Assembly: GCA_023055425.1 (NCBI GenBank)
Contig: JALGPY010000010.1
Location: forward strand, 21,530,363-21,594,362
Direction of reading: 5' to 3'
DNA: 64,000 nt
Origin: Linanthus parryae
Lineage: Eukaryota; Streptophyta; Magnoliopsida; Ericales; Polemoniaceae
Shown here: positions 23,129 to 33,661 of the stretch, one piece after another
Position numbering within the stretch: position 1 is the stretch's first letter
Layout: each line of letters begins with the position of its first letter
The notes under the pieces: generated by a model
Told to the model about the DNA's origin: nothing
The model's database searches: none
The model's input: only the letters and a program-made list of their open reading frames with translations
Made by a program: the position numbers and the translations under genes

Positions 23129-24130
23129 CTAAAGGGTAGAAATTGTTACAAAAGATGAGAGAGCTGATTGAATCCATTCAGGGACTCTGCCTATCCATTT
23201 TTCAGAAAAGTCTCTACCCTTAGCTCTACAAGCTAGCATATGAGCCACCTTATTTCTGTCACGAGGGATCCAGCGAGATTGAACTTCTTGGAAGGCTTCG
23301 GCTATCACTTTGATATCAAGAAGCAGATCAGCAGTTCGTGAATAATCTGAAGTTAGCTGGCCTCCCAACATACTTTTGATATCTTCAATTAAATTCTTTG
23401 CATCACCTTCTATCAAAATGGACTGACACCCCAGATTTTTTGCTAGATTGAGTCCAGTGAGAATTGCCATTGCTTCGACCTCTCGTACCGATTCTGCTTG
23501 CGTTATTGCTACTGACATTGCGCCAATACCTCTCCCATTCTCATCTGTTAACACAACGCCTACCCCACCTTGATTCGACCGTAGGTCCAGAGCTCCATCA
23601 CAAGAAATTGTAAAGACATGATCCCTCAACATACTCTCTGCATCGCCATTCTGATTCGTAGATGAAGGAGCGGTGCTGTGCTCTTCCGCTAGCATCTGGA
23701 GTTCCGTAACCCTCTGATGGATGTTCAAAATGATGTGGTCGTTGCTAATGGTCATGTTAAAATCTGTGCATTTCTTGCGTTCCACACCTCCCAGAAAAGC
23801 AAGCAGATAGTGACCCAGTCTGTTGTCGAAACTTTGCCGAGGAGGTTGGCCAGCCACTCCTTGAAACCCAGCTCAATTCTAAGCTTTCCCACTTCAAAAT
23901 TCAGACTAGACCACAGTTTCTTCATGCATGAGCATTGTGAAAACAGGTGGTGCTCTGTTTCACCATAATTTCGACAGAGAACACAAATATTTTGAACTTG
24001 GATTCCTCGCCGAGAGAGATTTGTTGTTGTCGGTAATGACTCATGGAAAACCCTCCACATGAAGTGAAGTATTTTTTCCGGGATCTTAATCTTCCACAGC
24101 ATGTCAAAGAAATCTCTCCACCGCATTAGA
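23129..24130 (-). pseudogene. LINE ORF2 C-terminal part: zinc-binding RT domain and RNase H
   Basis: Two overlapping minus-strand frames. The upstream one (24126-23752) has a zf-RVT pattern: KIPEKILHFMWRVFHESLPT, CVLC, TEHHLFSQC and WEVWNARN. The downstream one (23857-23129) is a type-I RNase H of the RVT_3 kind: SCDGALDLRSNQGGVGVV, then AEAMAILTGL-like sequence, IEGDAKNLI and RDRNKVAHMLA. A frameshift near 23800 separates them. Endonuclease and the RT core are absent, as expected for a 5'-truncated copy. Confidence 0.87.
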
Positions 24131-24144
24131 GGGTACTGTTATCA

Positions 24145-24155
24145 TCCCCCCTCAA
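24145..24155 (-). other. Polypurine-like tract in the chimeric LINE
   Basis: The minus strand reads TTGAGGGGGGATGATAACAG. A purine run followed by TGATAACA is what one sees at the border between an LTR element interior and its 3' LTR. It lies about 920 bp from the primer site at 25074-25085. Confidence 0.5.
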
Positions 24156-24315
24156 AATCAATGTGCCAATATTGAGTTTGAAAGAAGGCATCACGGCAGA
24201 AACGAAGAAGCTCAAAGTGATTGCAGAAGTCGGGTTGTAGCAGCGGAGAAGGCCAAAATGATTGCGAAGGCCGGGTTGTAGGCTCGATTAGGCAAAACTA
24301 GGAGCATTGAAGTAG

Positions 24316-24660
24316 GATAGTTTAACGACGTATCGGGTCGTAATATGACAGTTTAGCGACGTATCGGGTCGTAGTAGGATAGTTTAGAGACATATTGGGT
24401 CGTAATACGATAGTTTAGCGACATATCAGGTCGTAGTAGGATAGTTTAGCGACATATCAGGTCGTAATAGGACAGTTTTACGACATATCAGGTCGAAGTA
24501 GGTAGGATAGTTTAACGACGTATCAGGTCGAAGTAGAATAGTTTTACGACATATCGGGTCGAAATAGGACCGTCCTACGACATATCGTATCAAAGTAGGT
24601 AGGATAGTCGAACGATGTCTCAGGTCGAAGTAGGATAGTTTTACGACATATCGGGTCGTA
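24316..24660 (+). repeat. Tandem array of about 31-bp units
   Basis: About 11 units of the form GACATATCGGGTCGTAGTAGG plus ATAGTTTAGC, with variation at ATATC/GTATC and CGGG/CAGG. Some units are lengthened to 35-36 bp by an extra AGGT. Confidence 0.9.
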
Positions 24661-25073
24661 TTGAAAATTTTGGGGTCAAATCCATATTTTAAGAAACTGG
24701 TGACCCTGAAAAAAAAGAAGAAAATAAGTGAAGTGGGTGGGGCTCAAGTGATGTTTTGAGAAACAAGGGGAGCCAAATAAATGCACCAGCAAAATAAGGG
24801 GTTGATATGAACCTGATGGGGGTTAATTAGGTTGTGGTTGTGTTGACTTGAGGGGAGAAGCAACACACCAACGGGTTTGGTAGAATCATGGACAACGAGT
24901 GGTCTGGTGTTGACGACTTTCTAATTCTAATGGAAGAAGAGGTTTGGTGGCAAAGACAGGGACTAAAGAGTCCAAAACGAACACATGCTAATGAGTGTTC
25001 CGGCGGACGGCTAGTGGCGGCGCCGCCCGCCAGAAAAGCGGAAGCTACTAACTAGGTCACCAAGTGCTCGATT
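24661..25073 (-). other. Non-coding part of the chimeric LINE insertion
   Basis: No reading frame of note. GC-rich around 25000-25030 (GGCGGCGCCGCCCGCC). It lies between the 31-bp array and the primer site and looks like the internal region of a small non-autonomous LTR element. Confidence 0.5.
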
Positions 25074-25127
25074 GCTCTGATACCATGTTAAATATAAGGA
25101 AGAAGAAATATTATATTGAAGTATGTA
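25074..25127 (-). other. Primer binding site plus LTR end in the chimeric LINE
   Basis: The minus strand reads TGGTATCAGAGC at 25085-25074, a perfect initiator tRNA-Met primer site. The preceding 42 bp (25127-25086) end ATTTAACA, as the end of an LTR would. Confidence 0.65.
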
Positions 25128-25267
25128 GGATTTTATTTTTATTCAATGCAACTACTTTGTTATTATGATCATGTGTGCTGTGGTATGTTGAAACAAAGTG
25201 TTATGTGTTGATTTTATATTGTCTAGTCTTACTGCTGTTTTTGAGTTGCAGGAAATTCAGGAAATCT

Positions 25268-26781
25268 TGGATATCAATAATATTTGTTTTGTCTTGAGTA
25301 TTGAATGATAAACTTAGGGGGATCTTTTGTTCCTTGATGATGAAAGACAGAATCAGAAGTTGAGAAACAACACTAAGTATCAAAGCTTCAAAGCTTTGAG
25401 ATATTGTAGTGTTCATATGATTATATTGTGCTTATCTGTTTTGTGTTTGAGGCTTATTGAATTGGATTGGAGAGTGAGTTCATCATTCACTTATGTATTT
25501 TGTAAATATTATTGAGTCTTGTTTGGATTGTATAACACAGATATCAGGTTTGAGCATCAAGGCTCACACTTGTGAACTAGCAGTCAAAGCTCCAAAGCTT
25601 TGAGATTTTTTCTGGTGACTATATACTGCTAAGTTCACCTAACTAATCCAGGTATGCAGGTTGGATTAGATGAATTCAAAACTGGAAATTGAGTTATTCT
25701 AACTCTTTATTACTTGTTTTATATTAATTTACAATTATATCTACTCAGTTGGATATAGAAATTGAATATAACCTAAGGAAAAATTAGCCCAATTTTCATG
25801 AACTGTATGTCTGTTACAGATACGATATTGTTGCTATTTTGTCTAGTTGTTGTTTGATCTTTTTTGCTGAGTGTGTGCAGGCTTGTTGGCCGTTCCATAT
25901 TTCATAAACAAATCAGTTAGGTATCCAAGCATAGCGGTTGAAAGAAGCATATCAGGGGAGAGGATTTATAAGAATTCAGTTCCTAAAATCTCTTAGAGTT
26001 GTTGCAGACTGTTGATAAAATATTAGAGTTTGAATTTCAAAAGGAGCCAACACAGAGAGAGGATAATCAACGTGGGGAACGAAGAGAGTTACAAACAAGA
26101 GAGATCAAGTTACAGAACTCTTCGAACAATCAGGCCAATCAACACTGCAGGAATTGAAGATCATTCATCAAATTGAATAAATCTTCCAAGCTTCATCAGC
26201 TTATCTTTTCTAAGTTCTTCTACTTGTACTGAATTGTATTATTCATTCTATCTTTATAAAACCTCACAAAAATTAGTAGTTTAGTTGTTCAAGTGAACAA
26301 CAAGAGGTTCTTATTGTTTCAACAGGTTGTAGCTGGTAACTAGATATGTTGAGAACCACAAGCTGTATAAATGTAAGGTAGCTCACTTAGGCTTGAGATC
26401 TATGGCTAAATCTGGGTGATTAATAACAAGGTGTGTTGAAATCCTGGAGGGATCAGATTCCTCAGGAAGAGACTAGGTCCAATTGTTACTGAACTCTGTA
26501 AAAATCCCTGTGTTCTTCTTATTTATTTTGTTTCTTTTCATTCTACTTAAGAACCGGCAGCTCCAAAGCTTTGGAGGATTTCCAATCTCAAAGTTTTCAA
26601 GCTTCTCTGAGTGGTAGTTATATCTCTAGCTTCTCAAATCTTTTCCAAAGCTTTGAGATATCAACTGCACAATTGCTTAAAGTTTTAAAAGGCTGGTTTT
26701 GAGCAAAAGTTGCCATACTGTATTCAACTCGCCCTTCTAGAGTAGTAGATCAAGTTATTCTACTTGCATTACAAACTTTCA
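25268..26781 (+). repeat. Copia-2 3' LTR
   Basis: Starts about TGGATATCA, preceded by a purine-rich stretch (AGGAAATTCAGGAAATC), and ends ACAAACTTTCA at 26781. It is followed by the AAATG duplication. The start is set by length and alignment with the 5' LTR and may be off by a few bases. It contains about four CAAAGCTTTG motifs, including a perfect palindrome, CTCCAAAGCTTTGGAG, at 26561-26576. Confidence 0.75.
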
Positions 26782-26786
26782 AAATG

Positions 26787-26972
26787 CAGAGCTGATAATA
26801 AAATTATTTGCCTTAAACCCACCAAGGACCCTTGTGAATGAGCATAATATGATGATAAATATTTAGCTCAATCTAACTTACTGGTGACGATCACTAGGAC
26901 GTATTCGAAAACGTGGCCTCTACGGTATCCACACGAACAGATCTGAAACTGGATTTCCTCTTCTACAATGCT
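26787..26972 (-). repeat. Copia-1 5' LTR, second part
   Basis: Continues the LTR broken at 12117. Together the two parts make 210 bp, against 212 bp in the uninterrupted copy at 32285-32496. It ends where a Gypsy-type LTR begins (TGTAATAC). Confidence 0.75.
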
Positions 26973-28065
26973 TGTAATACTTCGCTATTTTGGGGAGTAT
27001 TTTTAATTGTTTAGTAAATATTTTGGGCCATTACTTGGATTTATGAGAGTATTTTTTTATTAAAAAGTTTTGTTTTACGTTATTTATATATTTAGTTAGA
27101 AAAATAAAATGAAATTAAATAATAAAATAATTTATGGTCACTAAACTAAATTATTTGTTTAGTTTGGCAGCTAGTTATGTGTATTATTTATTGTGTCGTG
27201 TAACGTTTTTTACCTGACCAAAGAGGGTGAAATTTGATTTTTTACCTAGACAACCACCGCATGGCCTGGTGCTCCAGCCACACCCAACAACTTCTTCGGT
27301 TATCTTCCCCAACTTCATTCCACGAGCAGGAGATGAACTCCTCCATATCCAACTCTGACTCCAACCCTAACACCTCAAATTCGACCTCATCTTCTATCAA
27401 TTTTCGTCTCAATTCACTCCTAACTCGTCAAAGATTCACTCTTCCTCACCAAGAAACCCAAATTCGCCAATTTTTCATCCCGATTCAAAAAAAAAAATAC
27501 CTCTCGTCGCTCTCCACCTTCCTCTCGGTTTCTCACCATGAGCCTATAAAAACCCACCTCACAAAATCAGAAAAACCCAAACCAAAGAACCAATTTCGCT
27601 CTCCACTCATCTCTTTTCTTCGCCGAGAAAACTCAGCCGACGAAACCGACCAAAGCCGACGAGCCGAAGCCCAGCTCCGGAAACCTGTTCCCGCTGCTCC
27701 GTCCCTTTTCCGTCTCCGCTGTCGTTTCCTTTCCGTTCCGCCGTTCGGTAAGCTCTCGACGCTTTGTTTTCGAAATCCAGATTCAATTTTGCTTTCAACT
27801 TTACCATGGTTCCCGTTAATCAATTAGTTTTGTGGGTACAAAGTTGGTCTAGTGGAATTAATTGGTGGAATAAACTAGATTGGTTTTGGGTGTAAACTTA
27901 TGGGGGTCAATCTATGGGGGTTCCTATTTTCTTTTTTTTCATGGGGCATTATATTTACTAATATAAGTTAATTTCTTGTAAGATACTATTTATTGGTTAT
28001 GTTTAAATATTTTTTTTTGTTATAATAGATAAAACTTTACTACCTTGTAAGTTTATATATTTTTC

Positions 28066-28096
<31 letters not shown>

Positions 28097-28740
28097 GTCA
28101 TAGTGTTACGTTTTTTATAAAAATAAACGTCAACTCATATAAATCGTATTTTTTTTATAATAAAAGTCTTACTTTTACCTTAGCAATTTTGGGGAAGTTA
28201 AATAAGGGATTGTCTGCATTTCATATAGGACTTTATATGTGTATGTGTGTTAGCAATATATTGATTAGGAATAATTATTGTTGTAGACGTCGAGTTCTTA
28301 GACATCAAATTTGTAGAGGATCTGTATTACTAGGACTTCGTTTGCTTTCGTGTGACGTGCTCTCTCTTTCCAAGTAAGTTTATATGCACATCACTTTCAA
28401 GTTTCAACTATCAAAATGTGTTTGGCGTGTGTTACTTGTGTATCGTACAACTGTTTTAAGACTTGAATTTTTGGAAACTCTCTTGCAAATATCTCTTTGA
28501 AAAATATGTGGTTACTTGTGGAAATTCCAAACCAAAGATCATGTGATATATTAATGAACGATAAATGAAATGGGGCGATGTACAGAGGATGTGTGCGAAG
28601 GCTACTGCCGGAGGCGCACGTGAGACAATCCTCTTCGAGTTTCATGCCCTACCCTATATGGGTTTATATATTCTTAGAACTACAGAGTACTATGTATGCA
28701 TGTGTGGGTCACATTTTCTTTCATATCATCTATTTTTGCT
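26973..28740 (+). repeat. Gypsy-3 5' LTR and leader, first copy
   Basis: Starts TGTAATACTTCG; the second copy at 32497 has TGTAATACCCCGGTATTTCGGGG-like sequence, typical of chromovirus (Del/Tekay) LTRs. A TATAAAAA promoter word is at 27545-27552 and again at 33030 in the second copy. The sequence after 28700 leaves the homology with the second copy (42930) and enters protease, so the end of the LTR and all of gag are deleted. The 197-codon frame at 27234-27827 lies inside this LTR and is not treated as a gene. Confidence 0.65.
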
Positions 28741-31700
28741 AGAAAGTTAGACTTACCAACTCCTACCCCAATATCTATTACCATATCTACCCCTAGTGGA
28801 GAAGTTATATCTTGTAATACCATGTATCCTGTAATCAACCTAGAGATCCTAGGAGCCAAGCGACCTTCTGGCCTGATTCTTTTTTATCTAGAAAATCTAG
28901 ACGTCATCTTAGGTATGGACTGACTTCGCAAATACAAAGCAACCATAAAATGTTCCAACGAAAAAGTTAGATTCTGTGGCCCGAAAGGTGAACGTCTATC
29001 CTATAGGAATATAACCAGTGGACCCAAAATCCAAATCATGTCAGCTTATCCATCCTATCCTATGTGAAGAAAGCGCATAAGGAATACCTCTGTACGATCC
29101 ATGATCAGGAGAAAGAAGGGGAAAAGTTAGAAAATATTCCAGTGGCAAGAGAATTTACAGACGTCTTTCCGGAAGAGCTTCCAGGAATGCCACCAAGGAG
29201 GGCCGTAGACTTTGCGATTGATTTAGTATCGGGGACTTGGTCAATATCGAAGGAACCATATAGGATGGCACCAGCCGAGCTCAAGAAGCTATAAGAAAAA
29301 CTTAAGGAGTTATTAGACAAGGGATTCATCAGACCTAGTGTGTCACCCTGGGGAGCACCAGTTTTGTTCGTAAAGAAGAAGGAAGGAAGTCTAAGACTTT
29401 GCATAGACTATCGAGAATTAAATGGTGTAACCATTAAGAATGAGTACCCACATCCCAGGATCGACAACTTGTTCGACCAACTACAAGGAGCTGATACCTT
29501 TTCGAAGATCGATTTAAGGTCAGGATATCTCCAGCTCAGGATAGCTGAACATGATATTCCTAAAACAATATTTAGGATTCGATATGGCCACTATAAGTTT
29601 ACAGTTATGTCATTTGGTCTCACCAATGCTCCAACAACATTTATGGAGTTGATGAACCGCGTTCTTCACAAGTACCCAGATAATTTTGTTGTCTTTTTCA
29701 TCGATGACATTCTGATCTATTCAAAAGGGAAAGAAGAACATGAACAACATTTGAGGGAGGTATTAGAATCCCTAAGGGAAGAGAAGTTGTTTGGAAAGTT
29801 ATCGAAGTGTGAAATTTGGTTGGATATAGTGCCTTTCCTAAGGGATATCATATCCAAGGAAGGTGTGTCGGTAGACCTAGGAAAGATATCGGGAGTAAAG
29901 GACTGGCCCACACCAAAGAGCGTAACGGAAATAAGAAGTTTCTTAGGATTGGTTGGTTACTATCGAAGATTTGTAAAGTATTTCTCTAAGATAGCGAAAC
30001 CCATGAAAACATTAATGAAGAAATCGAGCAAGTATGTATGGGAAAACAAGTGTGAGGAAGCATTACAAACTTTGAAGGATAGGTTAACGTCATTACCTGT
30101 GTTGACCTTACCTACCGAAGGAGGAGAATTTGGGGGTATACAGTGATGCCTCGAAGCATGGCCTAGGATGCGTTCTGATGCAAAATGGCAAGGTGATTGC
30201 CTATGATTCTAGAAAACTAAAGTCTTACGAAGAGAATTACCTCTTTCATGTTTTGGAGTTAGCAGCAATCGTGTTTGCACTGAAGATCTGGAGGCCGTAA
30301 CTTCACGGTACGACTTGCAAGATTTTCACGGATCACAAGAGTTTGAAGTACATATTCACGCAAAAGAAGCTGAATATGCGACAAAGAAGGTGGTTAGAGT
30401 TAGTAAAGGATTATGATGTTAAGATCCAATACCATGAAGGAAAAACCAATGTAGTAGTGGATCCGTTAAGCCGAAAGACGAATCATACGGTGAGTGTGCC
30501 GTGGGTGTTACCACCTAAGCCTTACGAGGATTTCCAAAAGTTGGAGATTGAGGTTTTCACAAAAGGATACGCGTCTAACATGTTGTGCATTCTGACAATG
30601 GTACCAGACATCTTCGTGGAAATAAAGGATTCTAAAAAAGAGGATGCTTTTCTACAAAAGATTGAGGAGAAGATCGGAAAGGACGAAGCAGCCGGCTTCA
30701 AAGTAGAGGAAGATGGAAGCATAAAGTTCAAAGGAAGGTGGTGGGTGCCGATGAAATGCGTTGAGATAAAGGAGAAGATTATGAATGAGGCTCATAGTAC
30801 GCCCTATTCGGTACACCCCGGAGGGGGCAAGCTATACAAGGATCTGAAGAAGAAATTTTGGTGGAAGGGTATGAATAAGGTAGTAGCAGACTTTTATCTC
30901 GGTGTTTGACTTGTCAGAAGGTAAAATTCGAGCGCAAGAGGCCAGAAGGGATGTTAAAACCTTGGAGATACCAGTATGGAAATGGGATTCCATCTCAATG
31001 GACTTTGTTAGATCCTTACCCGTTTCGACAAATGGGCTGAACCAGATTTGGGTGGTAGTCGGTTTACTAAAAAAGACGGCGAGATTCATTCCCGTGAAGG
31101 TCGTGCGATATGGAGAAGAGAGCAGATGCTTGAATAAAGAACGTTGTAAGATTACATGGAGTACCGAGTTCAATCGTTTTTTATAGGGATCCAAATTTCT
31201 TCTCTCATTTTTGGAAAGAGTTACAGAAGGCTACGGGAACAGAGTTGCGATTTAGCACAACTTTCCACCCAGAAACGGATGGAACATCCAAAAGGACGAT
31301 TCAAACGCTGGAAGACATGCTAAGAGCTTGCATTTTGGACTTTGGGGGTTCATGGGTGGAAAAGTTACCACCTATCGAATTCTCTTACAACAACAGTTAT
31401 CATGCCAGTATAGGTATGGCACCCTATGAGGTGTTGTATGGAAAGAAGTGCAGGAAACCTTTGTGTCAGAGCGACATCAACGAGACGGTCATTCTAGGAC
31501 CTCAAATGATAGAGGAATTGACAAACCAGATTCGGATGATTCAGCAACGAATGAAGGCGGCGCAAGATCGACAAAAGTCTTACGCATATTCGAATAGAAG
31601 ACAACTTGATTTTCTGGTTGGTTACAAAGTGTTCCTAAAAGTCTCTTCGACAAAGGGGGTTATGCGTTTTAATAAAAATGGAAAGCTGAGTCCTAAGTTC

Positions 31701-31877
31701 ATTGGATCCTATGAAGTTTTGGATCGGATCGGAGAGTTAGCCTATCGCCTTAATCATCCTAACAACATAGGTCGATTCCATAATATTTTCCACGTCTCTC
31801 AGCTCAAACCTTATGTTCATGACCCGAACCATATCCTTGATCCCGAACCAGTTGAACTTGATCCATTCCTCACTTAG
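28741..31877 (+). pseudogene. Gypsy-3 protease-RT-RNase H-integrase, chromovirus type, decayed
   Basis: Domain order: protease end (NLDVILGMD at about 28900), RT ([45 protein letters not shown], active site FIDD near 29700), RNase H ([13 protein letters not shown] at about 30138, [14 protein letters not shown]), integrase zinc domain ([20 protein letters not shown] at about 30820), core (WDSISMDFVRSLP at about 30985, [12 protein letters not shown] at about 31190, [13 protein letters not shown] at about 31268) and C-terminal [14 protein letters not shown] and [13 protein letters not shown]. Stops at 28921 and 29292 and a frameshift near 30135 break it. The catalytic Glu of integrase, normally in SERTIQ, is Lys. 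The frame ends at 31877 before any chromodomain, at a junction with Copia-1 leader. Confidence 0.9.
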
Positions 31878-31884
31878 AGCAGTC

Positions 31885-31927
31885 AATTTTTCTCTTCTTT
31901 TTCCCAAACCCTAGAAGCAGTTACGTG

Positions 31928-32013
<86 letters not shown>

Positions 32014-32284
32014 TGTATATATATACACACAGATATATGTATATATATGTATATATATGTATATATATATGTGTATATTTATATACATATATATACACAC
32101 ATATATATACATATATATTTATATTACAATACACCATATTGTATCATATACAAATTTATGATTGTATCACATTCAAATCATAATTCTATTTTATCATATA
32201 CAATTTAACAATTTATACGATATTCGCGTAAAACAGTAAAAATACATAATCAAATTATGGTTTCACAAATGGCTTTGATACAAC
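31885..32284 (-). repeat. Copia-1 leader, second copy
   Basis: Matches 11873-12093 (words such as CCAAACCCTAGAAGCAGTTACGT and ATTCGCGTAAAACAGTAAAA), enlarged by a TA/TG microsatellite. It ends with the same primer-site region (GGCTTTGATACAA) next to an LTR. Confidence 0.85.
31926..32130 (+). repeat. TA and TG dinucleotide microsatellite
   Basis: (TA)n, then about 31 TG units (31949-32011), then mixed TA/CA. Responsible for several false Val-Cys, Tyr-Ile and His-Thr reading frames on both strands. Confidence 0.97.
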
Positions 32285-32496
32285 TGTTGGGTTTTAGGCA
32301 ATCAAATGCAGCGGAATTAATAAAAATTATTTTTCTTAAACCCATCAAGAACCCATGCGAATGAGCATAATACGATGATTAAAGATTTACCTCAGTCAAA
32401 CTGACTGGTGACGATCACTAGCGCATATTCGAAAACGTCGCCTCTACGATACCCACACAAACATATCTGAAATTGAATTTCCTCTTCTACGGTGCT
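32285..32496 (-). repeat. Copia-1 5' LTR, uninterrupted second copy
   Basis: Starts TGTTGGGTTTTAGGC. It reads through the Copia-2 insertion point (CAAATGCAGCGG) without interruption, and gives the ancestral state for the AAATG target duplication. It ends at the same Gypsy-3 LTR junction as the first copy. Confidence 0.82.
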
Positions 32497-33587
32497 TGTA
32501 ATACCCCGGTATTTCGGGGTGATATTTTTAATAGTTATGGAATATTTTGGGCCGTTACTGGGATTTATAAAAGTTATGAAATAGTTTTGTTTTACGTTAT
32601 TTATATATTTTGTTAGAAAAAAATAAATAATAAAAACTTTCATGGTCACTAAACTAAATTATTTGTTTTGTTTGGTAGTTAGTTATGTGTATTATTTATT
32701 GTGTCGTGTAACGTTTTTAAGGTGACCAAAGAGGGTGAAATAGGATCTTTTTACGTAGACAGCCACACCCAACAACTTCTTTGGTTATCTTCCCCAACTT
32801 CCTTCCACGAGCAGGAGATGAACTCCTCCATCTCTATCTTCGACTCCATCCCAAACACTTCAAATTAAACCTCCTCTTCTATCAATTTTCGTCTCAATTC
32901 ACTCCTAACTCGTCAAGGATCGGTTCTTCCTCACCAAGAAACCCAATCGCCAATTTTTCATCCCGATTCAAAATCGAAAAATACCTCTCGTTGGTCTCCA
33001 CCTTCCTCTCGGTTTCTCATCCATGAGCCTATAAAAACCCACCTCACAAACTCAGAAAAACCCACACCAAACCACCAATTTCGCTCTCCCCTGCTCTCTG
33101 TTCTTCACCGAGCAAACCCAGCCGACAAAACCGACCGGAGCCGACGAGCCGAAGCCCAGCTCTGGCAACCTCTGCTCCCTGCTCCTTCCCCTTCCTATCG
33201 CCGCCGTCGTCTCCTTTTTGTTCCGCTGTTGAGTAAGCTCTCGGCGCTTTGTTTTCGAAATCCAAATTCACTTTTACTTTCAAATTCACCATGGTTCATG
33301 TTAATCAATTAGTTTTGTGGGTATATAATTGGTCAAATGGTGTAATTGGTGGAAGAAACTAGATTGGTTTTGGGTGTAAACTTATGGGGGTTGTTTTGCA
33401 CAATTTGAAGCTGTGGGGGTACCTGAGGTCAGTTACCAATCTCTGAGGGTTTTTATTGTCTTTTATTAAAACAATTTCTTTTCATGGGGCTTTATAACTT
33501 ATATAAGTTAATTTCTTGTAATATATTATTTATTGGTTATGTTAATTAATTTCTTTGTTATAAAAGATAAAACTTTACTACCTTGTA

Positions 33588-33657
<70 letters not shown>
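32497..33657 (+). repeat. Gypsy-3 LTR, second copy, part before the Helitron
   Basis: Homologous to 26973-28080. A TATAAAAA word is at 33030-33037. The last 60 bp are an (AT)n run (about 33592-33653), where the first copy has a shorter TA run near 28070. The Helitron is inserted in this AT stretch. Confidence 0.8.
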
Positions 33658-33661
33658 CTAG

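Larger units (their letters stand above)
23093..25127 (-). mobile_element. 5'-truncated, chimeric L1-type LINE insertion
   Basis: A minus-strand insertion flanked by a 16-bp target duplication GGATTTTATTTTTATT (23077-23092 and 25128-25143). The 3' poly(A) appears as a T-run with one A at 23093-23107. The 3' half (23129-24130) is LINE ORF2 C-terminus. The 5' half (24140-25127) is unrelated: it carries a Copia-type primer site, an array of 31-bp repeats and a polypurine-like tract. The whole lies within one target duplication, so the two parts probably arrived together. Confidence 0.8.
12118..26781 (+). mobile_element. Copia-2: SIRE-like Ty1/Copia LTR retrotransposon with nested insertions
   Basis: A plus-strand Copia element with a 5-bp target duplication AAATG (12113-12117 and 26782-26786) inside the Copia-1 LTR. 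The LTRs are about 1.5 kb once a 1.8-kb insertion in the 5' copy is discounted. The interior has gag, protease, integrase, RT and RNase H in Copia order, all decayed, followed by about 2.6 kb with extra ORFs, a plan known from the SIRE/Maximus lineage. A chimeric LINE sits at 23093-25127. The motif TCAAAGCYTTGA and close variants recur about 25 times over the whole element. Confidence 0.9.

Noticed and set aside
25074..25085. tRNA gene suggested by the tRNA-Met-like word
   Set aside because: Only 12 bases complementary to a tRNA 3' end; this is a primer binding site, not a tRNA gene.
27234..27827. 197-codon frame in the Gypsy-3 LTR
   Set aside because: It spans an LTR promoter word (TATAAAAA) and is not kept in the second LTR copy at 32760-33300. 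No motif.
31883..32208. Several Val-Cys, Tyr-Ile and His-Thr reading frames on both strands
   Set aside because: They are translations of the TA/TG microsatellite.
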